From assembly GCA_003117195.1 (NCBI GenBank), contig BDSI01000014.1:1433001-1497000 (forward strand): a DNA stretch of 64,000 bases, in the 5' to 3' direction. Below are positions 47,914 to 59,928 of the stretch, piece by piece. Origin of the DNA: Eudorina sp. 2006-703-Eu-15. Its lineage: Eukaryota > Chlorophyta > Chlorophyceae > Chlamydomonadales > Volvocaceae. The position numbers were made by a program, and so were the translations under genes. Within the stretch, counting starts at the first letter, position 1. Every line of letters starts with the position of its first letter. The notes under the pieces are model-generated. The model did not search any database. It had not been told where the DNA came from and was given only the letters and a program-made list of their open reading frames with translations.

Positions 47914-50900
47914 CTAGGGCAACGATGTCCCAAACCCTTGCTGTACCCCCTGTGGCGGCTCAGCCAGCCACACGTTGGCTCGGGTGATGGGGCCCGGAAC
48001 GTGTACCCCGATCTGCTGTATCACTGCCTGAGCGACCGGGCATGCCCAGAAATGGTGTGCCCGTGGTGAACACGGGTGGGGCCCCGCACCGCCGTACTCG
48101 CCACACCCGCACGCCTCGGGGTGGGCGTTGTGGAGGTGGCTGTTGCCAGGCAGCGGGACCCCGTCAACCGCCAGGCGCCACAGTGTTTCTTTGTGCTCTC
48201 GTTCCCACTTGATGGCCCAAAGCCGCTGTAGAGTGGCAGGCATGCTGAATGCCGGGGGCCCAGCCACTCCGTCTGTCTCAAGCTGTCCCCTGGCCTCCTG
48301 CTCGTATTCCGCATGCTGTCGTGCCCGTGCGGCCGCCACCTCCTGCATCTGCAGCTGTGTCGCCAGCCGGACCGTCAGGCCACTAAGCTTGACCGTCAGC
48401 GAGTTGGCTAGCCTCCACCCCATCCGGTCCACAAGCCGCCGACGGGTCTCTTCCTCAGACTCCAGGTCCCCCGCCCGCTCGGGATGGTCCAGCACCGCTG
48501 CTGCAGCTCCCCGCCACTCGTCGCTGATGTCGGCGAGTAGACAGTGGATGGCCGTCAGGGTCGGCCTCCGCCTTAAGGTCATGGACCCCTGTGGACCCAG
48601 GTGGTCGCGGACCCACGCGTCCCATCCAGCACCGGCTGCGGGTGCCTCGCCGGCTGCACGCGCGACCCGCACTGCGTCCCCAACTGTGCGAAGCTTCCCG
48701 CATGCTGCCAGGCGTGTGTGCCGCCTCTCCAGGCCGGGCCACGCTGGCGGGTCCGCGGTGTCCCGCGTCTCCACCGGCGTGAAGTCCGGGTCCGTGTCGC
48801 CTGTGCGGTCCTCCATGCCATCGTCCGCTGCCCCCGGAGTGGTGTTAGGTAGGAGTGGGTTCCCCCACAAGGGGATGTTGAAGCACCAGACGCCGGCCGC
48901 CGGGAGTGGGGATGAGTCCACATCTTGCACCGGCGGGAGGCGGCTGAGGGCCCCCATGATTCTGCGGATGTCCTGCGGCAGCGATGCCAATCCAGGCAGC
49001 GTGTCCGCGCTGTCTGGTGGGCCTGCCGTCAGTACTGAGCTGGGGCTAAGATTCGGGTGGTGGTGCCGAAGGTAGGTGGCCGTCACCTGCGCCCACGGGT
49101 GGCCGCGCACCCCTGGCGGTTGGCCCACCGACCGGGCCAGGCGTGTCGCCCACACAGCCTCCCGCGCGTAGCAGTGGGCTTTGAGTGGCAAGAGTCCGAA
49201 ACCGCCCGTGGCCGGGTGGCCATAGAGCAGCTGTCGGGGGACGCCCGTTAGGCGTTGGCAAGGCGTCACCGGGCTGACCCGCCGGTCCCCGACGGCCGCG
49301 GCCCAGCTCTCCAGTTGTTCCTCCTCGCCTTGTGTGGGGAGGCCGCCATGTTCCCAGTGGTACGTATCCAGTTGGAGTGCGTAGGCAGAAGCCCCCGCAC
49401 AGCGACCGAATACAGTCAGCGGCGGTCTGGTGAGGCGGTCCATGCGTTGTCGGGCTGTCAAGAGGGACTGCTGCCGGGTGGGGGCAAGGAGGGCTGGAGA
49501 GTTCGAGAATCGGATACCGAGAGCGGTGGCTGCCGAGACCTGTCGGAGCCCTGCAATCGTGGCGGCGTTCGGTCCCGGTGCCGGTGGTTGCGGCTGCTCG
49601 GATCCAATCTTCAGGAGTTCCACCTTGTCTCGGTTCAACCGTTGCCCAGCTGCTTGCGCGAAGGTTTGCATGGCCTCAAGAAACGCCGGGACAGTCGCCT
49701 CCCCTTCCAGAAGGACCTGGCCGTCGTCTGCGAACTGAACCGCTGTCATGCGGTCCTCGTCTGCGGGACTCATTCGGATCCCGATGTTGTTCCGCTGCAG
49801 CCATGACAGAAGGGCTTGCGCTACAAAGAGATACAGCAGGGGGGCCAAGGGGCATCCCTGCCGTACGCCCGCCGCCATGTGGACCGGGTGGGAGAGCCGG
49901 CCTCCCACCAGTGCCTGCGCCCGTGTGTCCGACAGGAGAGTCGAGACCCACTTGCGCAGGTTTTCAGATGCGCCCAGTTCCCGCATCGCAGCCTCCAAAA
50001 AGTCGCGGTGGACGGTGTCGTATGCTTTGGCGAAGTCCAGGAAGGCGACGATGGCTGCGCGCCCTTGCCGGCGGAGGAGATGGGGGAGGTGGCGGAGGGT
50101 GAAGATATTGTAGCCAATCAGGCGGCCCGGCAGGAAGGCCGTCTGCTCGGCGGAGATGGCGGTGTTGAGGGCGGGCCCCAGGCGCGCTGCCAGTATTTTG
50201 GCGAGGGTGCGGTAGTCGGTGTTGAGAAGGGTGATAGGGCGGTAGTTTCCCGGCTGCGTGGGGTCGCCTTTTTTGAACAGTACCTTGATAATGCCGTCTG
50301 TGAACCTTGCCGGCATGCAGCCAGTCCTACCGATGGCTGTGTATACAGCGGCCATCAGGGGAGCGCACTGCCTGCTGAAGGCCTTGTATAGCTCAACGGG
50401 CAGTCCATCCCATCCTGGTGCCTTGCCCCGTGGCGTGGCCTTGAGGGCCGCCAGTACCTCCTCGGTGGCGACCTCAGGATGGCCGACGGTGTCCCCCGGG
50501 TCCTCCGGTAGGCGTAGGGGGTGGGCCTGTAGGGCCTCCAGGACCTGCGCCTGTGCTTGCTGCTTCACTGCCGTCGGCAGCTCGGCCTCTGATGGCAGGG
50601 CGCTGACGTCCCGCCAATAGTCTGCAATGATTTGGGCCACTCGTGCGGGGTCGCTGGCGAGTTGGCCCGTGTTGGGGTCTCGCAGAACGGAGGGACCTGG
50701 GCCACCTGCATCTCCTCCGCTGCCGGTGTCATGGACAAGCTTAGTGAGCGCCGGGGAGGGCCGCTCGCCGTCGCTGATCCATTTCCGCCTGGCTGCGAGC
50801 ACCTCGGCCCCCCCTGCGGCGTGCATGCCTTTCTGTACGGCTACCTGGGCTTCCACGGCCGCCGCCAGGCGGGCTGCATCTGCAGGGTGTTCATCCAGAG

Positions 50901-52047
50901 CTTTGGTGGCCTCCTTTGCCGCCTCCGTCAGCTGTTGCACGCTGGCTGTGGGTCGGCTGCGCCGGGTCTGAGCCTCACGATTCAGCTGCGCCACCTGGGC
51001 TGTGAGTCGCCGCTTGAACCCGGGCCACCAATCCAGGATTTCTTGGTCTTGTTGTTGTTCCCCGATAGGTGCAGCGTCCACCTGCTCGTCCAGCCAGTCT
51101 CCCAGGGACCGTTTAAGGTCTGGGTGCGAGAGGAAGTGGAGGCGAAGGCGGCGGGGCACCTTCTGGATTGGGGGCTGCGGTCGCGCCGATAGGTGTAAGA
51201 GGGCAAGGCGGTGGTCTGACGGGGACGCGGTGGGGATGGTGGCTCGGTGAATGAAGGGGCTTGCGACCTCCGGGATGTAGATGCGGTCCAGTCGGGAGCC
51301 GCCAGGGTGAGGTGCGCGGTACAGGTGTGTGTACTCGCGTCGTTGCGGATGCGTCACGCGGAAGCTGTCGACCATCGCCGCACCGGTTCCAGCTGCCTGG
51401 AGATACTGGGACGGGGTCGCGTCACCAGCGCGGCCCCCCGGTCCGGCGGAGCAGTCCAGGGCTGGGTTTTCCACAAAGTTGAAGTCGCCCCCCCACAGCA
51501 CAACCGTGCCATCGCCAGCCGCAGCTGTTGCTGTGGGGGCGAGGCAGGCCTGGCATAGTTGCTGGCGCAGGGAGGCGGCTCCTTCTCTGCTGGCCTGGGG
51601 GAAGTACATACAGCATATCTGCAGACGGTGACCGCCCCACTGAAAGCTGCACGCTGTGAACCACCCGGATGGAACACCCGGCGGTGGAGGGCTAGCTGCG
51701 AGGGTGGCTCGGGGGAGCAGGTTCGCCCGGACGAGGATGGCTACTCCTGCCGTACGTGGCCCCGCACTTGACCACGAGGAGGCAGCGATGAGCCAGCCCG
51801 GTAGGTGTCGACGCTCTGCAGCGCAGCTGAGCGCGTGCTGCAGGAGGGCCTGATCTTCCTCTGAGACGTGATGTGTTTCTTGCAGACAGACCACGTCGAG
51901 TTGTAATTCAGCCCATAGTTGGACCGCTGCTTCGAGGCGTGCTGCTGCACGTCCCTCGGCAACTCGGAGGCCTCCCACATTGTGGGACGCCACCCGCAAT
52001 GGTCGGGCATGGGGGGCCCGGCCTCCCCTGGCAGTTGCGCTCCTCAT
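47914..52047 (-). CDS. LINE ORF2: APE endonuclease plus reverse transcriptase, frameshifted near the C terminus
   Basis: 1,377 codons as read. The N-terminal endonuclease has all the expected catalytic blocks: SHNVGG (~21-26), LQETH (~55-59), GGDFN (~186-190), SRLDRIY (~251-257) and SDHR (~277-280). The reverse transcriptase (~540-800) shows GKAPGWDG, NYRPITLLN, FLDFAKAYD (~669-677), VRQGCPLAP and FADD (~772-775), where most elements have YADD. Near the end a Cys/His cluster (CGCGEYGG then HHFWACP, ~1313-1336) resembles the zinc-binding motif found after many LINE reverse transcriptases. No RNase H domain was seen. Compared with copy 2, one C is missing at 47935-47937; without that the frame would run about 90 codons further, to a stop at 47642. 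The start codon overlaps the ORF1 stop as ATGA. The protein may therefore be slightly truncated, or the base may be an assembly error. Confidence 0.9.
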   Translation of the reverse strand: MRSATARGGRAPHARPLRVASHNVGGLRVAEGRAAARLEAAVQLWAELQLDVVCLQETHHVSEEDQALLQHALSCAAERRHLPGWLIAASSWSSAGPRTAGVAILVRANLLPRATLAASPPPPGVPSGWFTACSFQWGGHRLQICCMYFPQASREGAASLRQQLCQACLAPTATAAAGDGTVVLWGGDFNFVENPALDCSAGPGGRAGDATPSQYLQAAGTGAAMVDSFRVTHPQRREYTHLYRAPHPGGSRLDRIYIPEVASPFIHRATIPTASPSDHRLALLHLSARPQPPIQKVPRRLRLHFLSHPDLKRSLGDWLDEQVDAAPIGEQQQDQEILDWWPGFKRRLTAQVAQLNREAQTRRSRPTASVQQLTEAAKEATKALDEHPADAARLAAAVEAQVAVQKGMHAAGGAEVLAARRKWISDGERPSPALTKLVHDTGSGGDAGGPGPSVLRDPNTGQLASDPARVAQIIADYWRDVSALPSEAELPTAVKQQAQAQVLEALQAHPLRLPEDPGDTVGHPEVATEEVLAALKATPRGKAPGWDGLPVELYKAFSRQCAPLMAAVYTAIGRTGCMPARFTDGIIKVLFKKGDPTQPGNYRPITLLNTDYRTLAKILAARLGPALNTAISAEQTAFLPGRLIGYNIFTLRHLPHLLRRQGRAAIVAFLDFAKAYDTVHRDFLEAAMRELGASENLRKWVSTLLSDTRAQALVGGRLSHPVHMAAGVRQGCPLAPLLYLFVAQALLSWLQRNNIGIRMSPADEDRMTAVQFADDGQVLLEGEATVPAFLEAMQTFAQAAGQRLNRDKVELLKIGSEQPQPPAPGPNAATIAGLRQVSAATALGIRFSNSPALLAPTRQQSLLTARQRMDRLTRPPLTVFGRCAGASAYALQLDTYHWEHGGLPTQGEEEQLESWAAAVGDRRVSPVTPCQRLTGVPRQLLYGHPATGGFGLLPLKAHCYAREAVWATRLARSVGQPPGVRGHPWAQVTATYLRHHHPNLSPSSVLTAGPPDSADTLPGLASLPQDIRRIMGALSRLPPVQDVDSSPLPAAGVWCFNIPLWGNPLLPNTTPGAADDGMEDRTGDTDPDFTPVETRDTADPPAWPGLERRHTRLAACGKLRTVGDAVRVARAAGEAPAAGAGWDAWVRDHLGPQGSMTLRRRPTLTAIHCLLADISDEWRGAAAAVLDHPERAGDLESEEETRRRLVDRMGWRLANSLTVKLSGLTVRLATQLQMQEVAAARARQHAEYEQEARGQLETDGVAGPPAFSMPATLQRLWAIKWEREHKETLWRLAVDGVPLPGNSHLHNAHPEACGCGEYGGAGPHPCSPRAHHFWACPVAQAVIQQIGVHVPGPITRANVWLAEPPQGVQQGFGTSLP

Positions 52048-54143
52048 GGTCCGGGGGTTCGCGGCGTGGTCGCCGCTCTCGCCTGGGAGGGTACTGTGTC
52101 AGGGGCGTCCTCGCGGGTTGCCTGGGACAGCCGTAGCTGCATGCTGGGGACGGTCTGCTGGCTGGGTCCCGGGGCGTCTGCGTGCTGGCTGGCGTCGGCA
52201 GCTGCTCTCTTGTCAGCCTTGGCGAGCACGGACTTCCTCTGGGCGCGCCGCGCGCCCTCCTGAAGGGATATGAGCCGTTCACGGTACACGCCCATAGGTT
52301 CGTCTGTGCCGTCGGCGACCACCTTGCGCATCCACTGCTTTCTCCCGGGGGTGTTGTACGTGGCCAGGAGCTCCGCATCCGAGAGGTCCGTGATCGGGAC
52401 CGATTTGCCACGTTTGCGGTTGGCCTTGGGGCTGGTCAGGGTGGGGGACCTGCCCCTTTTGGGTGTTGCGGCGCCGGGGCCGGGCCCAACCTGGGTATTA
52501 TCGGGCTGTGTGGCTGGGCCGTCTGCCGATTGCGCCCTGTTAGGCTCACAAGGCGTTGCAGCGGCAGGGGTAGCCGCCTGTTGGCCGCGTCGCTGGCGGG
52601 CCCGCGTGGTGCGGGGCGTCGTAGCGGCTGTTTGCCCGCTCCCCGTGGCACCTTCGGCCGTCTCAGTTGTCGTTGCGGGCTTGCTGGGGGCGGCGGTGGC
52701 CCGATTCGCAGCCCTGGTCGGGGTGGCGCATTCGGCAGCCCTGGTCTCCGTGGCGCGCTGTGCCTCGGCATGCTGCGCCTCGGCGGCGGCGGGCGCAGCG
52801 GTGCGTTGTGTCTCGGCGGCGGCGGCGGCGGCTGCAGCCTCACGCTGTGCCTCGGCACGCTGTGCCTCGGCGGCGGCGGCTGCGGCGGCGGCGATTCGTG
52901 CGGCCTTGGCCTCCGCGTCTTGCTGGGCTAAGTGCGCCGCTGTCCGAGCTCTGACCTCAGCGTTGTGCGCTTTGGTCTCTTGATCCGCCTGCTGCCGGAG
53001 TGTTTCCGCGAGCTGCTGCGCGGCCGCGCGGTTACCGGAGGATGCGGGAGTCCGTGTCTGACCGTCCGTTGCTGCTCTGGCTGTAGGCGCCGGGGTCCCC
53101 CTTGCGCTTCGGCTCGCCCTGTCCGCCGTCGCCGTGGTTGCGGCTGCCGCCGCTGCCTGGCCTGGGGCGTGCTGTGGGTCTGTCTCCGACCGCGGTTGAG
53201 TCCGTGCCGCCGCCGCCGGGCGGGGGTCTGAGGGGCCAGCGGCAGCAGCTGCAGCTGCTGACGCCCGCTGCTGGTATATCCTCTTGAGCCGGACCTCGTG
53301 CTCGATGGCTACCATCTGCTGCACGACGGGCCGCACGTGGTCGGCGACTGTTCGCCAGTGCTTTTCTCTGGCTGCAATGACGATCGCCCGGGGGGGCGGC
53401 TTGCTTGAGACGCTGGCCTCGCATCGGGGCAGCGGCATGCACCGGAACGTCAGCGTGGCCTCGGCTGGCCTGTTGTGGAGGTCACTGAAACTGAGTTCAA
53501 GCGTCTCAGGCAGTGTTGGGGCGTCTGGGCTCACGCCCACCATCACGTCCGTGGACAAGTCCAGGCACCGGACATCCTTGACGTGGCCCTGGAGGCCCGG
53601 GATGGTCCGCTCAAGCATGGGTTTTACCATCCAGGGCTTAACATCCCAGGGTCGTCCACCGACGCGGTATTGCCTAACTGTGACCTTGGGAGCGTCGAGG
53701 ATTCGGACCCGCCCGCTTGCCAGCTCAGGTTGTCCGGAGAGGATTGGAAACGGTGGCAGGTCCAGTCCGTCCCCTTGTGTGAGCCGGGGTGCGAGTTTGG
53801 CCAGAGTCCCCTGCGGTGCTCGGGCCCTGACTTTTACCATCGTGGGCCCGTCTGGATTCGGTCGGTAGGCTGTGGCTTGATCGATAGCCACGTGTCCGGT
53901 TCCCGTCGGGTCGATGGCTTGGACGATCGCGTTCCCAAGGGTGCCCTGTCGCGCCCAGGTGAGCGTGTCCAGGTCCGCGCTGCCCGCCGGGGCACTCAAT
54001 TCGCAGCGGATTGTCTCCCCAGGAATAGCAGGTTCATTAAGCTCCTCGTACAGATCTCTCATGCGGAACGCGCCGCGTTCGGGCGCTGCGTCGTTGTCGG
54101 TACCGCGTGGAGGCCGTGTACGCTGCCGCCGCTGTTGAGTCAT
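52044..54143 (-). CDS. LINE ORF1 (gag-like, RNA-binding role presumed)
   Basis: 699 residues starting MTQQRRQRTRPPRG. The N-terminal ~270 residues have ordinary composition and look folded, and may hold the self-association or RNA-binding part. Residues ~300-560 are Ala/Gln/Thr/Arg-rich with repeated AEAQRAEAQ-like units, probably a long helix. The C-terminal part has a basic KRGRSP/NRKRGKS patch, which may be a nuclear localisation or RNA-binding signal. No CCHC zinc knuckle was found. It ends at a TGA that overlaps the ORF2 ATG by four bases, so ORF2 is probably translated by termination-reinitiation. Identity as ORF1 rests on position, length and overlap. Confidence 0.8.
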   Translation of the reverse strand: MTQQRRQRTRPPRGTDNDAAPERGAFRMRDLYEELNEPAIPGETIRCELSAPAGSADLDTLTWARQGTLGNAIVQAIDPTGTGHVAIDQATAYRPNPDGPTMVKVRARAPQGTLAKLAPRLTQGDGLDLPPFPILSGQPELASGRVRILDAPKVTVRQYRVGGRPWDVKPWMVKPMLERTIPGLQGHVKDVRCLDLSTDVMVGVSPDAPTLPETLELSFSDLHNRPAEATLTFRCMPLPRCEASVSSKPPPRAIVIAAREKHWRTVADHVRPVVQQMVAIEHEVRLKRIYQQRASAAAAAAAGPSDPRPAAAARTQPRSETDPQHAPGQAAAAAATTATADRASRSARGTPAPTARAATDGQTRTPASSGNRAAAQQLAETLRQQADQETKAHNAEVRARTAAHLAQQDAEAKAARIAAAAAAAAEAQRAEAQREAAAAAAAAETQRTAAPAAAEAQHAEAQRATETRAAECATPTRAANRATAAPSKPATTTETAEGATGSGQTAATTPRTTRARQRRGQQAATPAAATPCEPNRAQSADGPATQPDNTQVGPGPGAATPKRGRSPTLTSPKANRKRGKSVPITDLSDAELLATYNTPGRKQWMRKVVADGTDEPMGVYRERLISLQEGARRAQRKSVLAKADKRAAADASQHADAPGPSQQTVPSMQLRLSQATREDAPDTVPSQARAATTPRTPGP

Positions 54144-54407
54144 TGTGTTAGGTAATTGAGATTTAAAATGAATTGTTCTTGAGGTCTAGGAAAAGGGGTT
54201 GGTGCGCTGTGGCGCGTTAGTGAAAGAGGTCTGGTCGTTGACTACTGTCGACGGCCATTCCCGTGTCCGAAAGCGCCCAAAAAACTTGAATTCGGCATAT
54301 TGAAATATGCCGGCACATGTTAGTAAAAATTTTGGAGAGTTCGGTGCTCAAGTGTTGTTATCTGTCATTTCTAATTGAATCGACGGTCGAGGCCCTAGTG
54401 GCCGACC

Positions 54408-56820
<2,413 letters not shown>

Positions 56821-56912
<92 letters not shown>
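56821..56912. repeat. (TG)n microsatellite between LINE copies 2 and 3
   Basis: About 46 pure TG units with no interruptions, joining the truncated 5' end of copy 2 to the 3' end of copy 3. Confidence 0.95.
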
Positions 56913-56913
<1 letters not shown>

Positions 56914-56916
<3 letters not shown>

Positions 56917-56958
56917 CGTTACATATCTGCCGGGCCGACGCTGGCCGTGGGCGCTAAC
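56914..56958 (-). mobile_element. Very short LINE copy 3 (3' terminal stub)
   Basis: These 45 bases match the last 45 bases of copies 1 and 2 with a few changes (for example GACGCTGGCCGTGG for GACACTGGCCGGGG) and include the TGTAA signal (TTACA at 56919-56923). Beyond GCTAAC at 56958 the sequence is unrelated, so this is a severely 5'-truncated insertion and the oldest layer of the array. Confidence 0.85.
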
Positions 56959-57398
56959 AGACGGGGTTAAAACAACGGCGATGACATTTGGCTGCAAACC
57001 AACACAAAAGGTTTCTCCAGCTGTCGATCCAAGGACGCCTGGGCTTAGCCCGGGGTAGGTCGTGCCCAGTCGAAACGTGCACTCCCTGACCCGCATTGTT
57101 TCGCCAAGTGTGTACGCGGTCCACGTGGCACTGTGCTGTCCTCACCCTTCCTGCTTCCTCACTGCCGTGAGCCCGGCCTCATGACCATCGGCACTCGCGC
57201 ACGCCGCCGCACGACTGTTCCTGCCTCGGTGAGCATCCAGCGTGCGCGACCGTTGCGCCGCCCACACCCGGCCGCCCTCCTCACGGCTTCCACCTCAACC
57301 GGCCCCCATCGTCCATTGCCAACAGGCACAGCGGCCCCGCACACACTCAAGCACTCTCAACAGAGTGACCAGTAGGGGTATTTTCACAGCTTTGGCCC
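56959..57398. other. Spacer between the LINE array and the RPC9 stop codon
   Basis: 440 bp, no coding frame accepted. It should be the 3' UTR or flank of RPC9. No TGTAA signal was found on the minus strand inside it; the nearest is the one in LINE copy 3 at 56919-56923. Confidence 0.5.
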
Positions 57399-58763
57399 CT
57401 ACTCGGTCATCGGCGCGGTCCCGTCACCCGCCGCTGCCTCCTCGCCCTCCACCTCACGCGCCACTCGCTCCGCCACAACCGCGAGCACGGCATCCACGCC
57501 CTCATCCCCTAGCCTCGCATCGCAATCCGCCACGATCAGGTGGACCTCCACCGGCGTGCGAGGCGCCAAGTTGGCAAGCTGTAGGAGCTCGCCGCGGGTC
57601 AGGTTGTAGGGCTGCGGGAGGAGGGCGGCGTGTAGTTGTGAACATGAACAACTCAGCCGTGAGCCGGGCATGTATGTTTACTGGGGCCCGACCCTGTCCG
57701 GTTACAACGAAGGTTGTGTGCTTTCAAGTTGTCCTTACACTTGCATGCAGGACATGTGTCCACCCACCCTGTGCGCATGCATGCGCGTGGGCTTTTCTAT
57801 GTGAACGGGCTTTCATTGTGACAAATCCGCCAACTGCCGGGTGTCGCGGGCCTCGGGTGTTTTCATATTCCTGGATGAGCGGAGTCGGGTCTCAGCTTGA
57901 TGAGTTTCGGCTTGATGAATGCCGTTGCCGAACCATGAAGGCGCGCGAGGTGCGGATTCAGGCCTTCGAGTACGATATGAGCCTACTTTTGGCCCCCACA
58001 AGGCTAGCGGCCAAGCCCTGCCCGGCATGCTGAATACACCCGCACGCTTAACCCCGCAGTGCGCACCTGCAGGACCTCAAAGAACTGTTGTAACAGCTCG
58101 GTGGTTAGGTGTTGCACAGGTTGTGCAGAGAGGTATTGGTACGCCTGCGGCGGAAACGGAGGAGGGCTCGGTTAACAGTAAGGTAAGGCGTTCGATGCCT
58201 GTAAGGTAATGCTGTCTCAGACCGTGGAGCCCAGCCCTGGCCGTGCCTCTGCGTCCCCCGATCTGCTTACCATGCGCTCCACGGTGAGCGCTTTGCCGCT
58301 GCCGTCCGCTCCCCGCTCGGCCAGAACCTGTCCGGTGGCAGCAACACAACCCAGACAAAGGGTGATTTCAGACGCGGCGTATCGGCAGGGCCCCAGTTAG
58401 ATGGCTGCCGAATTTATAGACATGATACGCGACCGTTTACAGGCAGATCAGACTCCCACAAGGTGTAATGCGTAGGTGCTTGCCCTTGACGCCGTTCCCT
58501 GAAAGAAGGGCACCCTGTGTTCCCCTGCTATGCCCACGGATCCCTGCTAAGGTGGCAGCAGTGGCCGCGGGATCTTCGTCGGGCATATCGACAGGTCGAC
58601 AGGCAAACCCAACCACCTGCATCAGCTCGCAGTTGCACATTGTGCCGACGTTGGTCTGGAGACTGCAGTACGATAGGGCGTGTGCGCGGGTTAGGACTCG
58701 CAAGACGCCCGCCGCTGTGTAGCTGGGCCAACAACGCAAATGGGTATGCACCTACAGCTTCAT
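57399..58763 (-). CDS. RPC9: RNA polymerase III subunit RPC9 (Rpb4-like; CRCP/Rpc17 homologue)
   Basis: RPC9 pairs with RPC8 to form the stalk of RNA polymerase III, used in initiation of tRNA and 5S rRNA transcription in the nucleus. Five exons: 58756-58763 (8 nt), 58617-58662, 58271-58327, 58067-58144, 57399-57611, coding for 133 residues in perfect phase. The N terminus MKLLQTNVGTMCNCELMQVL follows the family pattern (Met-Lys-Ile/Leu, Asn-x-Gly, Asn-x-Glu-Val/Leu). The middle has YQYLSAQPVQ and a helix, and the C-terminal half has YNLTRGELLQLANLAPRTPV then VEVHLIVADCDARL, the hallmark HRDC-like helical block. A short acidic tail ends the protein. The 8-nt first exon was chosen because it supplies MKL and restores both phase and family match; without it the first ATG would be inside the second exon. 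Confidence 0.88.
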
Positions 58764-59928
58764 TCTACGATTTCGTGAGGTTCGGAACACTCCTCGCTCG
58801 CCACCGAAGAAAACGGACGAGACGGTTAGCCGCCAAGTAACCACATTTCATACTGTTTAAATTTAATGGCTCATTAGGTGCATAAATTATTGTCCAGACG
58901 GTCGAGGTATGGGGCGTCTGGCGATGTCTATGTTCGTGGAAGACTAGGGCGGCGGTCAGTCTACATGTAATCTGTTTGCCTTATGAACTTTCATCAATGC
59001 TTAAGGTAGTGTATGCTGCGTACTTGACATTCCAACGCCGTCCGAATCGTACATTCGTAGGGGTGCAGTTGTAAGGAACAACTGCAGGGCAATGAAACAC
59101 AGCTAGTAGTATGACAGAACGTCGATATTATTATCGTCAACACACAGTCTTCACCTTCCACTTCCGTTACATGCCAACCGAACTGAAAACGAACCACTTT
59201 GCCCCTGCAACGACAGGCCATATTACATCCTCCAACGGAAAAGTTGGTTGCATGTTTGATTGACTTTGTCGCGCTTAATGTCATGATAGGCGCCTATTTT
59301 AAATCGCAAGTACCGTCTGCATCGACACTGGTTCCCACCCTCCCGCACCCTCCACTATGGCTTCGTTACAAGCAATATCCCACTTTGACGGCACAGACGC
59401 ACGCACGACGTAGACGGAGAACATGCTACCTCGACCAAGGAAGCGCAGACAGTTCTCTCTCAATTCGCTCACCAAATGCCTCTCTCAACCGCTCCCCAGT
59501 CATTCAACCAGTCAAACACGCGCACGCCAAGTAAATGTCACAGGAAGAAATGAAAAGAAAACAGTGCGTATATCCGTAAGTTGAATCTGCCTGCACGCCG
59601 AGCGAAATGTCGCCGGCAACGATAGCGTGCAGCATGGGGACCTACCGTACATATACCAAACGGAATGCGCTTGGATGCATAGGCCGACCCTGCGAAGTCA
59701 GAATCCTGTGTGCGTCACGGTCGGACAATGTGCTCCCCAGCCGGCAGGTACGGCATATTTGGTCATTGGTGTCTGTTAGCATGGGTATGCCAGAAGCGGG
59801 CACCTCCTGATGCAAAGTCTCTGCGGTCTGCATTCAGGACGCATTCAGGCTTGCGGTTTATCACAAGGACCCGAATGTGTCCTGGCAGCACCTCCGAGCC
59901 AGTTTACGAGCCCGTCTCCCCCTCTGCG
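58764..59928. other. Intergenic region between RPC9 and NEDD1
   Basis: About 1.2 kb, clearly AT-richer than the genes, expected to hold the RPC9 promoter and the NEDD1 3' UTR. Minus-strand TGTAA motifs (TTACA on the plus strand) occur at 59366-59370 and near 59167; either could end the NEDD1 transcript. No coding frame is convincing. Confidence 0.55.
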
